A stretch of DNA of 64,000 nucleotides. Origin: Azolla caroliniana (lineage: Eukaryota > Polypodiophyta). Made by a program: the position numbers and the translations under genes. Below, piece by piece: positions 31,154-43,199 of this stretch. Under the pieces are notes generated by a model that did not search any database, was not told the origin of the DNA, and was given only the letters and a program-made list of their open reading frames with translations. The stretch spans positions 6,138,001 to 6,202,000 of the forward strand of contig JBHGNT010000003.1 of the NCBI GenBank assembly GCA_043228905.1, in the 5' to 3' direction. The stretch's first letter is position 1. Each line of letters starts with the position of its first letter.

Positions 31154-34100
31154 TTGATGGCATCAACATCCGGCTCGTCAGAAATGAGTCTACGAAAGTT
31201 CGATGGATCGAACTTCAACTTCTGGAAGGAACAAATGCAGGACTATCTCATAGTCAAGGGGCAAATCGATCCCATCGAAAATGAAGAACCTCCAGAAGGA
31301 TACAAACCAATTGAGTGGCAGAAGCTGGACAGAATCGTCCGCGCCACGATTCGGATGCACCTATCGGAATCGGTATACTTTACGGTGCAATCGTGTACGA
31401 CAGCATTCGAACTGTGGAAAACGCTGTCGGACACTTACGAAAAGAAGGTCGCCGCAACAAAGATGTTTCTGATCCGGCGCCTCTACAACTTGCGGATGAA
31501 AGAATCCGATTCGGTTCAAGCACACCTCAATGAGTACGAAAGCATAAGCTCCCAAATCTCGTCACAGGGGACGGCAATCGAGGATGAACTCAGAGCAATG
31601 ATACTCATGAGTAGCCTTCCCTCATCATGGGAAACTTTCGTCACAACCGTGTGCAACGCGTCAACCACGGCTGTTAAATACTCCGAAGTCACGAGCGCGA
31701 TCCTGACCGAAGCAGCTCGGAGAAAGTCTTTCGCCAAAGACTCAACAGACGACGCTTATGTAGTACAAGGTTCGACAGACCGATCGAACATACGAGGAAG
31801 AGATTCCTCACGACCGCCGAACAATCAGCGAAGACGGAGCCAGTCACGGGATAACCGAATCTGCAACTATTGCAAGAAACCCGGACACATCAAAGCCGAC
31901 TGCCGCGCACTCAAGAACAAGAACGACAAGTCTCAGAGATCCGACAAGAAGAGTGGCCGGCATGAGGAGATCAATTACGTCAGCTTCTCAGCTGATGTAC
32001 TACCGGACGACCCGAATATACTATCAATCGAAAATCCAGTCGGATCAGAAGTTCTACTCACGACTGAAGAGTCGAGCACATGGCTCTTAGATTCGGGCGC
32101 GTCATTTCACGTGACTCCTCATCGATCCCAATTTCGGCAATATACGATTCGTCACTCCGACTCAGTTCGAGTCGGTAACTCGCAACACTGTGACATCATC
32201 GGAATCGGCACAGTAGAGCTCAACCTTGCAGGTGGCTCTACACTTGTACTCCACAATGTCCGACATGTACCCGAGCTCTCAAGGCCATTGATCTCAGTCG
32301 GACAACTAGATGAAGACGGCATTCGTGCCGGTTTTTCTTCGGGAGGGTGGACACTCCACAGGGGGAACCTCCTGCTTGCTAGAGGACCCAAGATACACTC
32401 ACTGTATCCGTTACATGTTACGCTCAGAGAGGGTAACCTGTTTTTGGTGGATATTCCTGTGTCATCACTATGGCACCGAAGATTAGGACACCTCAGCAAG
32501 GCCGGCATCACGCACCTATCTAGAGCCGGATACATCCCCAAACTCTCCTTCTCCGACCATCAATTCTGCGAGCATTGCCAGTATGGCAAACAAGCAGCCG
32601 CGTCACACCCGACATCAGCACCAAGAGAAACGAGACCTCTTGATTTAGTCCATTCGGACGTCTGTGGCCCAATGCCGCATCAGTCTCTAGGCGGTGCCTC
32701 CTACTTCGTCAGTTTTATTGACGATTCGACTCGAAAGGTGTGGGCTTATCCAATTCGCACCAAAGATCGGGTCTTCTCGATCTTCACCGATTGGCTCGCT
32801 ATGGTAGAAAATCAAACCGACCGAAAGCTGAAATGCCTTCGGACAGACAATGGGGGAGAGTTCAAATCCGAAGAATTCGTCAAATTCTGCCGACAACGCG
32901 GCATTCGACGTGAATTTACGGCACCACACAGTCCGGAGCAAAACGGGATTGCCGAACGCATGAATCGGACAATCCAAGAACGGATAGTTTCCATGCTCCA
33001 ACACTCCGGACTGTCGGATGGCTTCTGGGCAGAGGCTCTACTCACGGCAGTACACATAATCAATATGTCGCCAAGTAGACCTCTAGGACTTCAAATTCCT
33101 CAGGAACTATGGATCGGCAGTAAGCCGAATTACGACAAGCTGAGGATCTTCGGATGCGAGGCGTACGCCCTTATTCCGAAAGATGATCGCTGAAAACTTG
33201 CACCTCGGTCCAGGAAATGCATTTTCCTTGGATATGGATCCGACGGCGAAATGGGATACCGACTCTGGGATCCTGAACGCAGGCAAATCGTCCGAAGTTC
33301 GGACGTTGTGTTCAACGAGTCGGCTATGAATCCATCAGTCGAAAAACCGATCGAAGTCCGAAGGGTAACATTTTCCGATGTGCCGACCCTTCAAGAAGGC
33401 CCCGCTCTCAACACACGGTCAGCTTCACGGGTAGCTGAACCTTACACTACCGACTCGGACAACTCCGACTCGGCACAGCAGAACAATCCGCTTTCGGACC
33501 ATCCGACCTCGATACCCGATGCGACCAGTCCGATCATACCTCGACGATCCGAGAGACTGTCGCAACCTCCGGAGAGGTATTCTCCTGGAATTTTCTTCAC
33601 CGACGCCGGCGAACCGACGTCTTACGAAGAAGCATCGACATCTGTCGATTCCGCCACCTGGCATCTGGCGATGGAGTCGGAAATGCACTCCATTCGAGCA
33701 AACAAGACTTGGGATCTGGTCGAATTACCTAGGAACCGACGTGCTCTTCCTTGCAAGTGGGTTTATCGACTAAAAGAGACGTCTGATTCGACCACCCCAA
33801 AGTACAAGGCCAGATTAGTTGCGAAGGGCTTCCGACAAGAATATGGCGTCGACTTCGACGAGATTTTTTCACCAGTGGTGAAAATGACAACCCTTCGTTT
33901 TCTGCTCGGCGTCGTGGCAGCCGACAACTTGGAGCTGATTCAGCTAGATGTCAAAACAGCCTTCCTCCATGGTGATCTCGAGGAGGAAATTTATATGGAG
34001 CAGCCAAAAGGCTTCGTGGCAACTGGCCAAGAACATCTAGTCTGCCGACTCAGGAAGAGTCTATACGGCCTCAAACAGGCACCGCGACAATGGTACAAGA

Positions 34101-35188
34101 AGTTCGACGACTTCATCCAATCGATCGGCTTCTCCAAAAGCGATGAGGACCATTGTCTCTTCACCAACACAGCTCAAGATGGATCACCCATCTTCCTCAT
34201 CATTTACGTGGACGACATGCTAATTTCTGGACGCCACGCGGGCGAACTTGCCGATCTCGTTCGGCAACTGCGGTTGAAGTTTGCCATGAAGGACCTCGGT
34301 CCGGCACGACACATCCTTGGCATGAAAATTAGTCGGCATCGCGATAAACGACATCTCTTTTTGTCTCAGACCGACTATATCGGACGTGTCTTGGAACGCT
34401 TCAACATGCAATCTGCCAAATCTGCCTCAACCCCGCTCCCAATGAATCTTCGGCTCTCTCAGCGAGACTGCCCGACATCCGGCCCGGAGGGGGAAGATAT
34501 GAAGTCGGTACCGTATGCACCGGCAGTCGGCTCCCTTATGTACCTGATGGTCGCGACACGGCCTGATATTTCTCATGCCGTAGGAGTCGTTAGCAGATTT
34601 ATGCACAATCCTGGCCGATCGCATTGGAACGCAGTTAAGCATGTGTTCAGATATCTGGCTGGCACAAAAGACCATGGCATTCTTTTCGGTCCGAACCGAA
34701 CCTCAGGCGTAGTCGGTTACACCGACTCGGATTTCGCCGGCTGTATAGACAGTCGGAAATCAACAACCGGATACTGCTTCAAATTCGGCAATGGAGCAAT
34801 CTCGTGGAAGTCGAAACTTCAGGAGTGCACAGCGACCTCAACGACCGAAGCAGAATATGTAGCTGCGTCCGACGCAGCAAAAGAAGCTTTGTGGCTCGGT
34901 CGGTTGGCGCACACGTTTCGACAAGTCGACCATGACTCAGCTCCAGTTGTCTACAGCGACAGTCAAGGTGTTGTTGCCTTGTCGAAAAATCCGGTTCACC
35001 ACAACGCCTCCAAACATATCGACGTTCGATATCACTTCGTTCGGGACTGCGTCATTTCAGGGAAAATCGGTCTAGAGAAAATATCCACAACCGACAATGT
35101 CGCAGATGGAATGACCAAGTGTCTTTCGGCAGACCGTTTTCGGTCTCTTCGGCATCAGATGGGCGTAACGACAAACCAGTCCGGTTAG
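31154..35188 (+). pseudogene. gag-pol polyprotein of Copia element C (one in-frame TGA)
   Basis: A single frame of 1345 codons, interrupted only by TGA at codon 680 (33191-33193) between integrase and reverse transcriptase. The context CGCTGA suggests a CGA-to-TGA change, the usual result of decay at methylated CpG. Domains in order: UBN2-type gag (residues about 10-200), zinc knuckle CNYCKKPGHIKADC (about 237-250), protease LLDSGASFHVTPH (about 311), pre-integrase HHCC (about 437-480), integrase DDE (D near 501, LRTDNGGEF near 562, E in SPEQNGIAERMNR near 600), reverse transcriptase with YVDDMLIS (about 1018) and RNase H with STTEAEYVA (about 1235). Whether the stop abolishes function or is read through is unknown. 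Confidence 0.95.
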
Positions 35189-35381
35189 AGCCGGACACAG
35201 AGCAGGATGGTTCCCGACAACCGACATCAGTTCCTTAATGATCGGCTTCAACTGTTCCGACCCGACCAGTTCGGTCTTCTGCCTTCGGACCCTGCCGACT
35301 CGAACGAAGCTGATATGTCCGAGAACCCAAGTCTATACCTGTAATCTTAGATAACCCATGTATACGCCCATTACGGGGGAG

Positions 35382-35557
35382 TGTCGAATACATGTGTATA
35401 ATGGACGTATTCACACTATCCCGTTTTGGCCATTTATGTAATTAGCATAAAGGGTAGTTGCCCTAAGTCGGTCACTATATATAGTGACCTTGTAACCTTT
35501 TTGTAAGGTTGGTTGTTGTATTATTGTTTCTTTGAGAAATAAAGAAAGTCTTTTGTG

Positions 35558-35592
<35 letters not shown>

Positions 35593-35677
35593 AACGACAT
35601 AGAAACTGTCATACGCAGGGAATAAACAGGAATCGAGTGCTTCTTGATCTTCCGCATTGACGACCTCGTCTCCAACA
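35382..35677 (+). repeat. Right LTR of Copia element C
   Basis: Matches the left LTR except for a shorter CT tract, loss of one 'tg' beside it, and one t/c difference near 35652. Confidence 0.95.
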
Positions 35678-35682
35678 CTCTG

Positions 35683-36030
35683 ACCTAAACACTTAGGTGA
35701 TTTGTGTGATGCATGCATCTCAATGGTGCGTGTTAATTAATTGAGAAAGTAATCTATAATGTTCTACCTAATTCATTGTAAAATCAGTCTTGTATAATTC
35801 CATATGCATCTCATGTATGTATACACATCCGACATTTCTTTAGGGCTTTTCAGAGGCACCCACATCAGAAAACAGGTTATCATATGTCTTGATCCATCAA
35901 ATCTATACATTAGGTGATTCTGTGGTGCATCCGCGATGTGTGTTTATTAAGAAAATTATCACACATGTTCTGATTCATCATTAATCACTCTTGTAAATTC
36001 CATATCCATCTCATTAGGAAGCCATTCTGC
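35683..36030. repeat. Two diverged copies of a ~220-bp unit
   Basis: Both 35690-35830 and 35905-36020 read 'ttaggtgattYtgtgRtgcat', 'tgtgtttattaa', 'atgttct', 'cttgtaaattccatatccatctca'. Non-coding. Confidence 0.55.
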
Positions 36031-36110
36031 ATAGAGGAAGAGTGATACAAGAAAAGATTATTCTGATCAACACTTCGCTTTGTGACTGGTCCATCATTTC
36101 CAATTCAGCT

Positions 36111-36340
36111 ATGGCGGTATCTGCTTCATTTCTAGGCCTTCTTCCTCCTCGTTGGGTGCTCACTTCGTCATTATCTTCTTCTTCATTGTCATCATCACCA
36201 TCATCATCTTTTTTCTGTGTCTAAAGGAGGTTTTCCATCCCCTTTCACAAAGAGGTACTTTGAAAAGCCTCTTTATGTAACAGTGGAAGGCTTCAACATT
36301 CTATTCCTGGTGTAATCCATCCTTCATTGTCTTCTGGAAC
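36111..36340 (+). other. Transit-peptide-like short frame followed by a splice-donor-like site; unrecognised
   Basis: An ATG at 36111 opens a Ser-rich peptide (MAVSASFLGLLPPRW, then Leu/Ser repeats) that stops at 36221. Another frame continues with KGGFPSPFTKRYF. At 36342 'aacag|gtaaac' looks like a donor, right where the tandem repeats begin. It could be the decayed first exon of a plastid-protein gene. No family was recognised. Confidence 0.25.
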
Positions 36341-36344
36341 AGGT

Positions 36345-37340
36345 AAACCATTCCCTTTTCGTAAGTAAACATTTATATTCAAGTGATTAAGCATACTAGG
36401 TTGAATTAAGTATGTGATTATGCATTGAGATTAGTCGGATTAGTATGATTCTGTATTGAGATTAGTAGGCTTAGGATGATTCTGTATTGAGATTAGTAGG
36501 CTTAGGATAAACCATTCCCTTTTCGTAAGTAAAACATTTATATTCAAGTGATTAAGCATACTAGGTTGAATCACGACCTCTTAAGTGTGTGATTATGCAT
36601 TGAGATTAGTCGGATTAGTATGATTCTGTATTGAGATTAGTAGGCTTAGGATGATTTTGTATTGAGATTAGTAGGCTTAGGATAAACCATTCCCTTTTCG
36701 TAAGTAAAACATTTATATTCAAGTGATTAAGCATACTAGGTTGAATCACGACCTCTTAAGTGTGTGATTATGCATTGAGATTAGTCGGATTAGTATGATT
36801 CTGTATTGAGATTAGTAGGCTTAGGATGATTCTGTATTGAGATTAGTAGGCTTAGGATAAACCATTCCCTTTTCGTAAGTAAAACATTTATATTCAAGTG
36901 ATTAAGCATACTAGGTTGAATCACGACCTCTTAAGTGTGTGATTATGCATTGAGATTAGTCGGATTAGTATGATTCTGTATTGAGATTAGTAGGCTTAGG
37001 ATGATCATGCATTGAGATTAGTAGGCTTAGGATGATTCTGTATTGAGATTAGTAGGCTTAGGATGATCATGCATTGAGATTAGTAGGCTTAGGATGATTC
37101 TGTATTGAGATTAGTAGGCTTAGGATGATTCTGTATTGAGATTAGTAGGCTTAGGATGATTATGCATTGAGATTAGTAGGAGTAGGATGATTATGCATTG
37201 AGATTAGTCGGTTTAGGATGATTATGTATTGAGATTGGTAGGCTTAGGATGATTATGCATTGAGATTAGTAGGATTAGGATGATTATGTATTGAGAGTAG
37301 GCTTAGGATGATTATGTATTGAGATTAGTAGGCATAGGAT
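36345..37340. repeat. Tandem-repeat locus, left part: 175-bp higher-order units built from 31-bp units
   Basis: The basic unit, about 31 bp, reads 'tgattctgtattgagattag' followed by 'taggcttagga'. A higher-order unit beginning 'aaaccattcccttttcgtaa' starts at 36345, 36509, 36684 and 36859. The last three are spaced exactly 175 bp; the first is shorter by 11 bp. From about 36980 to 37340 only the 31-bp unit continues, with sequence variants. Confidence 0.95.
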
Positions 37341-38594
37341 TAACAATCGACAACGGTTTGGTTTGAACCAAACCGAACTGCAAAACTACTGTTTAACGAT
37401 TTGGTTCAAGTTCAAGTTTTTTTAAACAATTCGGTTCGGTTTCAAGTGGTAGAAACTGTGGTTTAACCGTTTTTTTCTTTTTTTTAATTTGTAATTTTTT
37501 TAAATTTTATTTTAAATAATAAACAAGATTTAACAATCTTTTCATTTTCAAGTCTTATTCTCACATTTGAAGGCATATTGGACATGGATTTGGTCATTCA
37601 AGGGACCAACCAAATATATTCTCTTCAGATGGCTTTTACTACTACATGCAGCACTACCAGTAGGCCAGTCATTGAAAGGGGATGTGACAACTAGTCTTAG
37701 ACAATATTGTTATTGCGGTGACATGTAGGAAACTACCAAGCATGCTCTTTGGTCATGCTCAATAGCACAACAGGTATGGAATAAAGTTATCCCTTTATTC
37801 TTGACAATCAATGCATGTTGTCTCTTCTCTTGGGGATCAACGGTATGGGGGGTTCTCCATTCCAGTCTCCTATTGTATGTAGTAGATGATGCTCTGGAGG
37901 CTATGACAATCATCAACAAACATCTAATTACTGTCTCCCCTTTCCAACAACCTCGTAAGAAAATGTGTGCAGTCCATGTATGGTAAAGAATATCTACGGT
38001 TACATTATGGATATTATGGAAGTATCGTTGTAAAAGACGATATGAGTTCATAATTCCTCTTCTCTCAAATATATTGCCGGAATTATGGGGGAGCTTATTG
38101 GCGGTTGTGTGGGGGCAATATGTTAGGCTCTTCAGAGGTTGTTCTGAAGAAAATGAAAAATTTACTGCAATTATGGAGGAAGTTGTCTTTGTTCACAGTC
38201 TCCTCTAAATGACCGTTATGGAGATATCAACACCCATGGTCCTTGCCCTAACCATTTCTTTTGTATATAATACTCTTTGATTCTACATTTTTGTAGCCCT
38301 CTGTCACTTCTCTTAAAACTAATGAAGGAAAGCTTTTTTTGAAAAAAAGAGAGAGTCTTATTCTCACATTTTAGGAAAATCTTTGAAGATTTAAAATTTA
38401 AAATAATAAAATATTTTAAATTTTGACCTAAGTTGAAAATGGAAATTGTGGTTTTAACAGTTTAATGGTTTAACCATTTGAATTTTCTTAAACGATTCGG
38501 TTTTAATGGTTTCTAGTTTGGTTCTAGTTTCAAAATATCTAAACAGTTCGGTTTTGACACTCTCAAACTGAACCGAACTATTGCCGATTGTTAC
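37341..38594. mobile_element. hAT-like non-autonomous DNA element carrying an inserted LINE
   Basis: Terminal inverted repeats of about 20 bp: TAACAATCGACAACGGTTTG at 37341, and its imperfect complement ending at about 38594 (CGAACTATTGCCGATTGTTA). The flanks show a degenerate 8-bp repeat, 'cataggat' and 'cttacgat', both copies of the host unit's 'cttaggat'. Subterminal regions are rich in 'aaccgaac/gttcggtt'. Without the LINE it would be about 450 bp, close in size and style to the element at 6334. Confidence 0.75.
37569..38353 (+). mobile_element. 5'-truncated L1-type LINE with 18-bp target duplication
   Basis: Flanked by perfect 18-bp direct repeats AGTCTTATTCTCACATTT (37551-37568 and 38354-38371). 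It encodes a decayed C-terminal zinc-binding region of plant L1 ORF2: ILFRWLLLLHAALPVG, then CYCGD, ETTKHALWSCS and QQVW, the spacing of the zf-RVT domain, with internal stops. It ends in an A-rich tail (gaaaaaaagagag). Confidence 0.88.
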
Positions 38595-38598
38595 TTAC

Positions 38599-39060
38599 GA
38601 TGATTATGTATTGAGATTAGTATGCATTATGAGTATATTTTACTTGTCGCGCCAACACTAGAGTAGACTTTGTTTCAGGCTAGGAGATTAGGATCTAGGT
38701 TAGTTAGGCAAGGTTAATTAGAAAACACGTGGATTGAGTCACAACCTCTTAATAAGTGTGTGGTTATCTATTAAAATTAGTAGGCATGAGGAATGGATCA
38801 TACTCGTAGTGCCAACACAAGAGTAGACTTTGTGTCGGATCCATAGACTTAGGATGTAGGTTAGTTAGGCAAGGGTAACTAGAAGAACGTGCTCGATTGA
38901 GTCATGACTCACAACCTCGTAAATGCGTGATTATGTATTGAGATTAATAGGCTCCAGATTGGAGCGTATTGGTCTCGCCAACAATAGATTAGACTTTGTT
39001 TTGGCCCAATAGACTTGGGAGCTCGGTTAGTTAGGCAAGGCTAACTAGAACATTTCAAGG
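38599..39060. repeat. Tandem-repeat locus, right part: three diverged ~165-bp units
   Basis: The array resumes right after the hAT-like element with 'gatgattatgtattgagatt'. Three longer units follow, marked by 'gagtagactttgt' (38661, 38821, about 38990), 'ggttagttaggcaaggttaa' and 'attgagtcacaacctctt'. The last phrase also occurs, slightly altered, in the left part, which ties the two halves together. Confidence 0.8.
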
Positions 39061-39211
39061 CTCAAACCTTTCAGTTGAGTTTTTTGTAAACGTTCATGTC
39101 TCATGAATACCCATATGAAGCATGTTAAGAATTAGGTAAGTAATTAAGCAAGGGTTAATTAGTACCTAATTATATGATGTAGTTAAGCTGAGCAGAAGAT
39201 TAAGTTATATG

Positions 39212-39247
39212 TGTGTGAGAGGGAGAGAGAGAGAGAGAGAGAGAGAG
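39212..39247. repeat. (GA)n microsatellite
   Basis: An uninterrupted GA run of about 30 bp after 'gtgtgagaggga'. Confidence 0.95.
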
Positions 39248-42200
39248 GAAGATACACTTATAAACAACACGAGATGGGGGGATGAGTAACTATATTAGAA
39301 AGCATCATCAAATACAAAAATACCTACCATGAGGTATTATAGATCTCATGTGCAACGGTGCAAATGTGTGAGGAGAATGTAGGTATAAAGGTGTAAGTCC
39401 TATATTAAATGTACTCGAGAGTGGAGGATCTAGAATATCCCACTTAAGTACAAGGTCTTATTTAAGGCGTTGTACTCAACACTTCTAACTAGATTCTATC
39501 TAGGTAACTACGAAGTTACATGGTTGACTAACTAACTAAACTAAGTTGAGCTTGATCTCTCAGCAAAGCATAAATAGAGACTATTAATATGAGAACCATA
39601 CTAGAGATCTAAGTCACGTAAATGATGTGGTGTGAACAAACACCCCCAAATATGCTTCAATTCGAGAGATAAGTGCTAAAAAGTAATGTAGCTATGAAAC
39701 CCCTCTTGTTAGCAACAAGAGTAATTGCCTAGGAGTTGTCATGTGACAAGAGAACCAACTAGAGCGACTTAGGCATGATTAGTTGGAGTTGGAAAATCAA
39801 CCAAATTTGATTTAGGAACCCTTGGAGCTTAGATTGAGTGTCATTCAAATTTTCAAACAAACTAACATGAGGTTCCAATAGTCCCTCTCCCTTGGAACTA
39901 GATGCAGATGCATGAGGGGCTATTCACTTTTGGGTTCTTGATTATCAACTTGCAATCACTAGCACACTTTACCAAGTTGTTGAGGTTGTTGCAATAAGAA
40001 TGCCATGACTTCCTTTCTTTGTCTTAGAGCATACTAGGACAAGGTAATGACTTTTGGTTCAAATTGTTGTGAACCTATAAGAAAACAAAGGAATTCCTGA
40101 AATATTAGCAAGAGATCTCACATAATCAATAATAAAGAATAAAGTAGAATGCAACCAACCAATATATGCAACAAGCTCCCCAAAGGCTTACGACAAGCAT
40201 TGAAATGGATTTCTTTGACAATGATGAAGTGCTTCAATGTATAGGTCTTGAACTAGATTAGCAATTAGAATTATGCCACTCCAAAGGATAAAATTACACC
40301 ATGTGTTGCACATGTATGCAAGTTTTGGAGTGTTCCGGAACCAAGTCTATAAACAACTATGTATATAGGAAAAGAGAATCGTGCATGTTCAAGTGTTGTT
40401 TTGTGCAACTATCTTTTACTTTCATGTAACGACCATCGACCATTGTTGTATGTATGTGTATAATACTCATATGCTCATCACAGATTTTCAATATATGGGC
40501 TACAACAATACACAAAGTAGACAATATCCACCATACAATTGAATTCAAAGTTAAGGTTTATTTTTCCAACAAGAGGCATGATGATCCAAGTACCGTTATT
40601 GATAAATTAATGGTTTATTATATACATTATGGCAATTGTCACTTGATTAAACTCAAACTTCATCATTAGGTGAGCACTGAGTGTTGGATCATAACAAATT
40701 AAATGCATTGGAATGATTGATCGTTATTGGTAATATGGCACCAACATGCTTTAGTCCTTGATTTCCTACTATAGTTCCCAACCTTTTCTATGAGGTAACC
40801 TATTATTTATGACCAACATTGAGTTCCTACATACTTGGCTTTGAAAATATCAAAAATCTTCAAGCAAATGTATGATCTTCCAACTTGCTAGGTATGATTT
40901 CATGCAACCCAATGCAAGTGCAACATTTACTCTTTCTTTGATGATGTACATGGGAGTGCATGAACTTACTAATTAAGTGATTCCTTTATCCATAAACATA
41001 ATAATTTATTTATTGTACTATTTCAAGTCAAGGAATGACCTTCCCATGACCAAGATGATGGGATGACTTCGCTTTTTCTAGTGGTTCAATGCCCTCCATG
41101 CCCTCTACTTAGAGCATATAAACATATCATATTGCCATAACACCATTGTTTTATATTTAGACCATTCTTATTGCAAACATGACTTGATCCCTTCAATCAT
41201 GCCTTGTCTACTTTGTTGACCTCTTTGATGGTTAACCTAGTCAATAGTTCAACACGCCTTCAAACTATCACTCTTTGCTCACTTTCTACTTTTTGTGGAG
41301 AGTTGGTTCATGCACCCCATCCTATACTTGGTACCTTTAACATGCTCAACAATTTGCTAAGAAGAGTTTTGTACATTCAAGTCGTGCATTCGGTTTTGGA
41401 AGAGTCAATGTGGAATGATGGCTAGCAAAGAAAAGAAGTAGTGTTCAGTGTACATGACTTGTGGAGGACTATTCAAATGCACAATCATAAATAACTCCTT
41501 GAAGGAGGGTGGGTTGATAATTGATTGGTCAAATGATTCTTATTCTAGAACTGAAACATTCTCAATGTCTTCTAATGACATAAAACAACCAAAGTCTGGC
41601 TAATGAATGGTAATTGATTTATGCTACACACTTAGTTGAGGTACTTCCCGAACTTGATGGACTCTATTGTCTAAGGAAACTTGTGCAAATGTTGAGTACT
41701 ATTCCGACACGAGACAAATAGTTGGGTTTGTTGAGAGAAAATGCAAGGTGCTCATAACCAAGCGTGCTAGATGCTAAGTTGTGGTGTGACACTTCAAGCA
41801 CCCATACTCCCTCATAACGTGGAGATGTAAGCACATGAGCTTATGCAATATTTGCATATGATGGTTGAAGTGCCCCATAAGAACAAGGTTTGCATGACAT
41901 GCAAGCCACATCAGAAATGTTTCCCACACTTAAGTCTACATTGACCTTTGCATGAAGGTGGTGACAAAAGTGTTATAAACACATATATGTTCATCATTTG
42001 TGAAGTCAATGGGGATGGGGACATGCAACCTCCTCGTTGCGAAAAAGACATAGACAAAAAGGATCCACATGGGGCTCTTTACATACTTCATCAAGAGATT
42101 GACACAATGTGTATATACATTATCACAACACATTCAAACTTAGGGTGAATGCCTTATCTAAGGACCATGCATTCCAAAAAGTCATAGCTATATATATGTA

Positions 42201-42782
42201 TGTATATACTATATTTAGAGGTATGCGACAACTAACGAATAAGACTGACATGTATATGGATTGTTTTGGCTAGTTGATGGAAATGGAACATAATCAATGA
42301 GAGAAGGGAACGTCAAGCTAGTCGCAAGGAGAGCAAAAGCAAAAACGTAAGCTCGCACCCACCTACCCACCCACCAAAAAGGCGGCGGAAAAGAAGCATT
42401 CCGAGTACGGAGAAGGACTCTTGTAGAAAACCAGCTACCGCATCTAATGGCAGGCAAAAAGGCATGCCACACCCCCGCGGTTCGCCATTTAATGTAAATG
42501 GCCGGGCAGGTGGAGTAAATACAAAACAAAACGTGGCCGAGTCAGGTGAGGGGCCGAGAGGCGAAAAAAACATGAAGTTTGTGTGGATCCATCCATCCAT
42601 GTGCTCTTGATTTGATGTAAGATAGAAGGGAAGGCCCAAACAAGTTATAACTTATAGCATGGGCCATGGGATAAGAGAAGAAGATTGATTTTGGATCTCA
42701 CACATAACACACATTATTAAAAAGGTAGTTTGGAATTTATTTTTTAAGGGTCCATTTACATACATGCATATGCCATACACAT
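39248..42782. other. Long A+T-rich stretch, nothing recognised
   Basis: No frame resembles a known protein on either strand. Overlapping minus-strand frames at 42215-42640 lie in a locally more GC-rich patch but have no recognisable motif. I saw no terminal repeats. Confidence 0.5.
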
Positions 42783-42803
42783 GGGGGGGGGGGGGGGGGG
42801 GGG
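42783..42803. repeat. Poly(G) tract of 21 bases
   Basis: An uninterrupted G run on the plus strand. It could form a G-quadruplex and is prone to sequencing error in length. Confidence 0.9.
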
Positions 42804-42879
42804 CTTCTTTACTTCTTCTGCTTTTTAAGATCATTTCTACCTTCACTTTTCTTTATCTTCCTTTTCTCCTCATGATTGT

Positions 42880-43125
42880 AAGTAATTAAATAAGTAAATA
42901 AAAATAAATAAATAAATAAATAATAGACAAATCAACAGGTAAACAAATAAGCAAACAGGTAGATAAATAAGTAACCAATTATAAATAAATACAAAAGTAA
43001 GTAGACAAATATATAAGTTAAAATAACCAAGTAAATAAATAAGTAGACAAATAAATATATAAGTAACTAAATAAATAAGTAAATAAATGAATAAGTAAAC
43101 AAACAAATAAATAAACTCAGTGAAT
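42880..43125. repeat. Degenerate (AAAT/AAGT)n tetranucleotide tract
   Basis: About 245 bp of 'aaataaataagtaaataaa' variants. Its lack of stops on the minus strand makes a false frame rich in Tyr, Leu and Ile. Confidence 0.95.
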
Positions 43126-43199
43126 GTGTTACCCCAGATTAAGGGTCCATTTACACATGGCTTCCTTAATTTTCCTCATTATTTCACTGTGCAATTAAT

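Larger units (their letters stand above)
30181..35677 (+). mobile_element. Copia element C, nearly intact and recently inserted
   Basis: LTRs are 304 bp (30181-30484) and 296 bp (35382-35677), TGTCGAATAC...TCCAACA. They differ by one substitution near the 3' end and by CT-microsatellite length. A perfect 5-bp target duplication, CTCTG, flanks the element (30176-30180 and 35678-35682). The primer-binding site TGGTATCAGAGC is at 30487-30498 and the polypurine tract 'acgggggag' ends at 35381. The leader 30499-31153 is CG-rich, unlike the surroundings. One gag-pol frame is broken by a single stop. Confidence 0.97.

Noticed and set aside
36345-37340. Possible CRISPR-like array (31-bp units)
   Set aside because: The units are contiguous tandem repeats without unique spacers, in a plant nuclear context.
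42215-42639. Two overlapping minus-strand frames of about 105 codons in a GC-richer patch
   Set aside because: No motif, no splice context, and no agreement between the frames; not enough to call a gene.
42870-43106. A Tyr/Leu/Ile-rich 'membrane protein' frame on the minus strand
   Set aside because: Translation of a degenerate AAAT/AAGT microsatellite.
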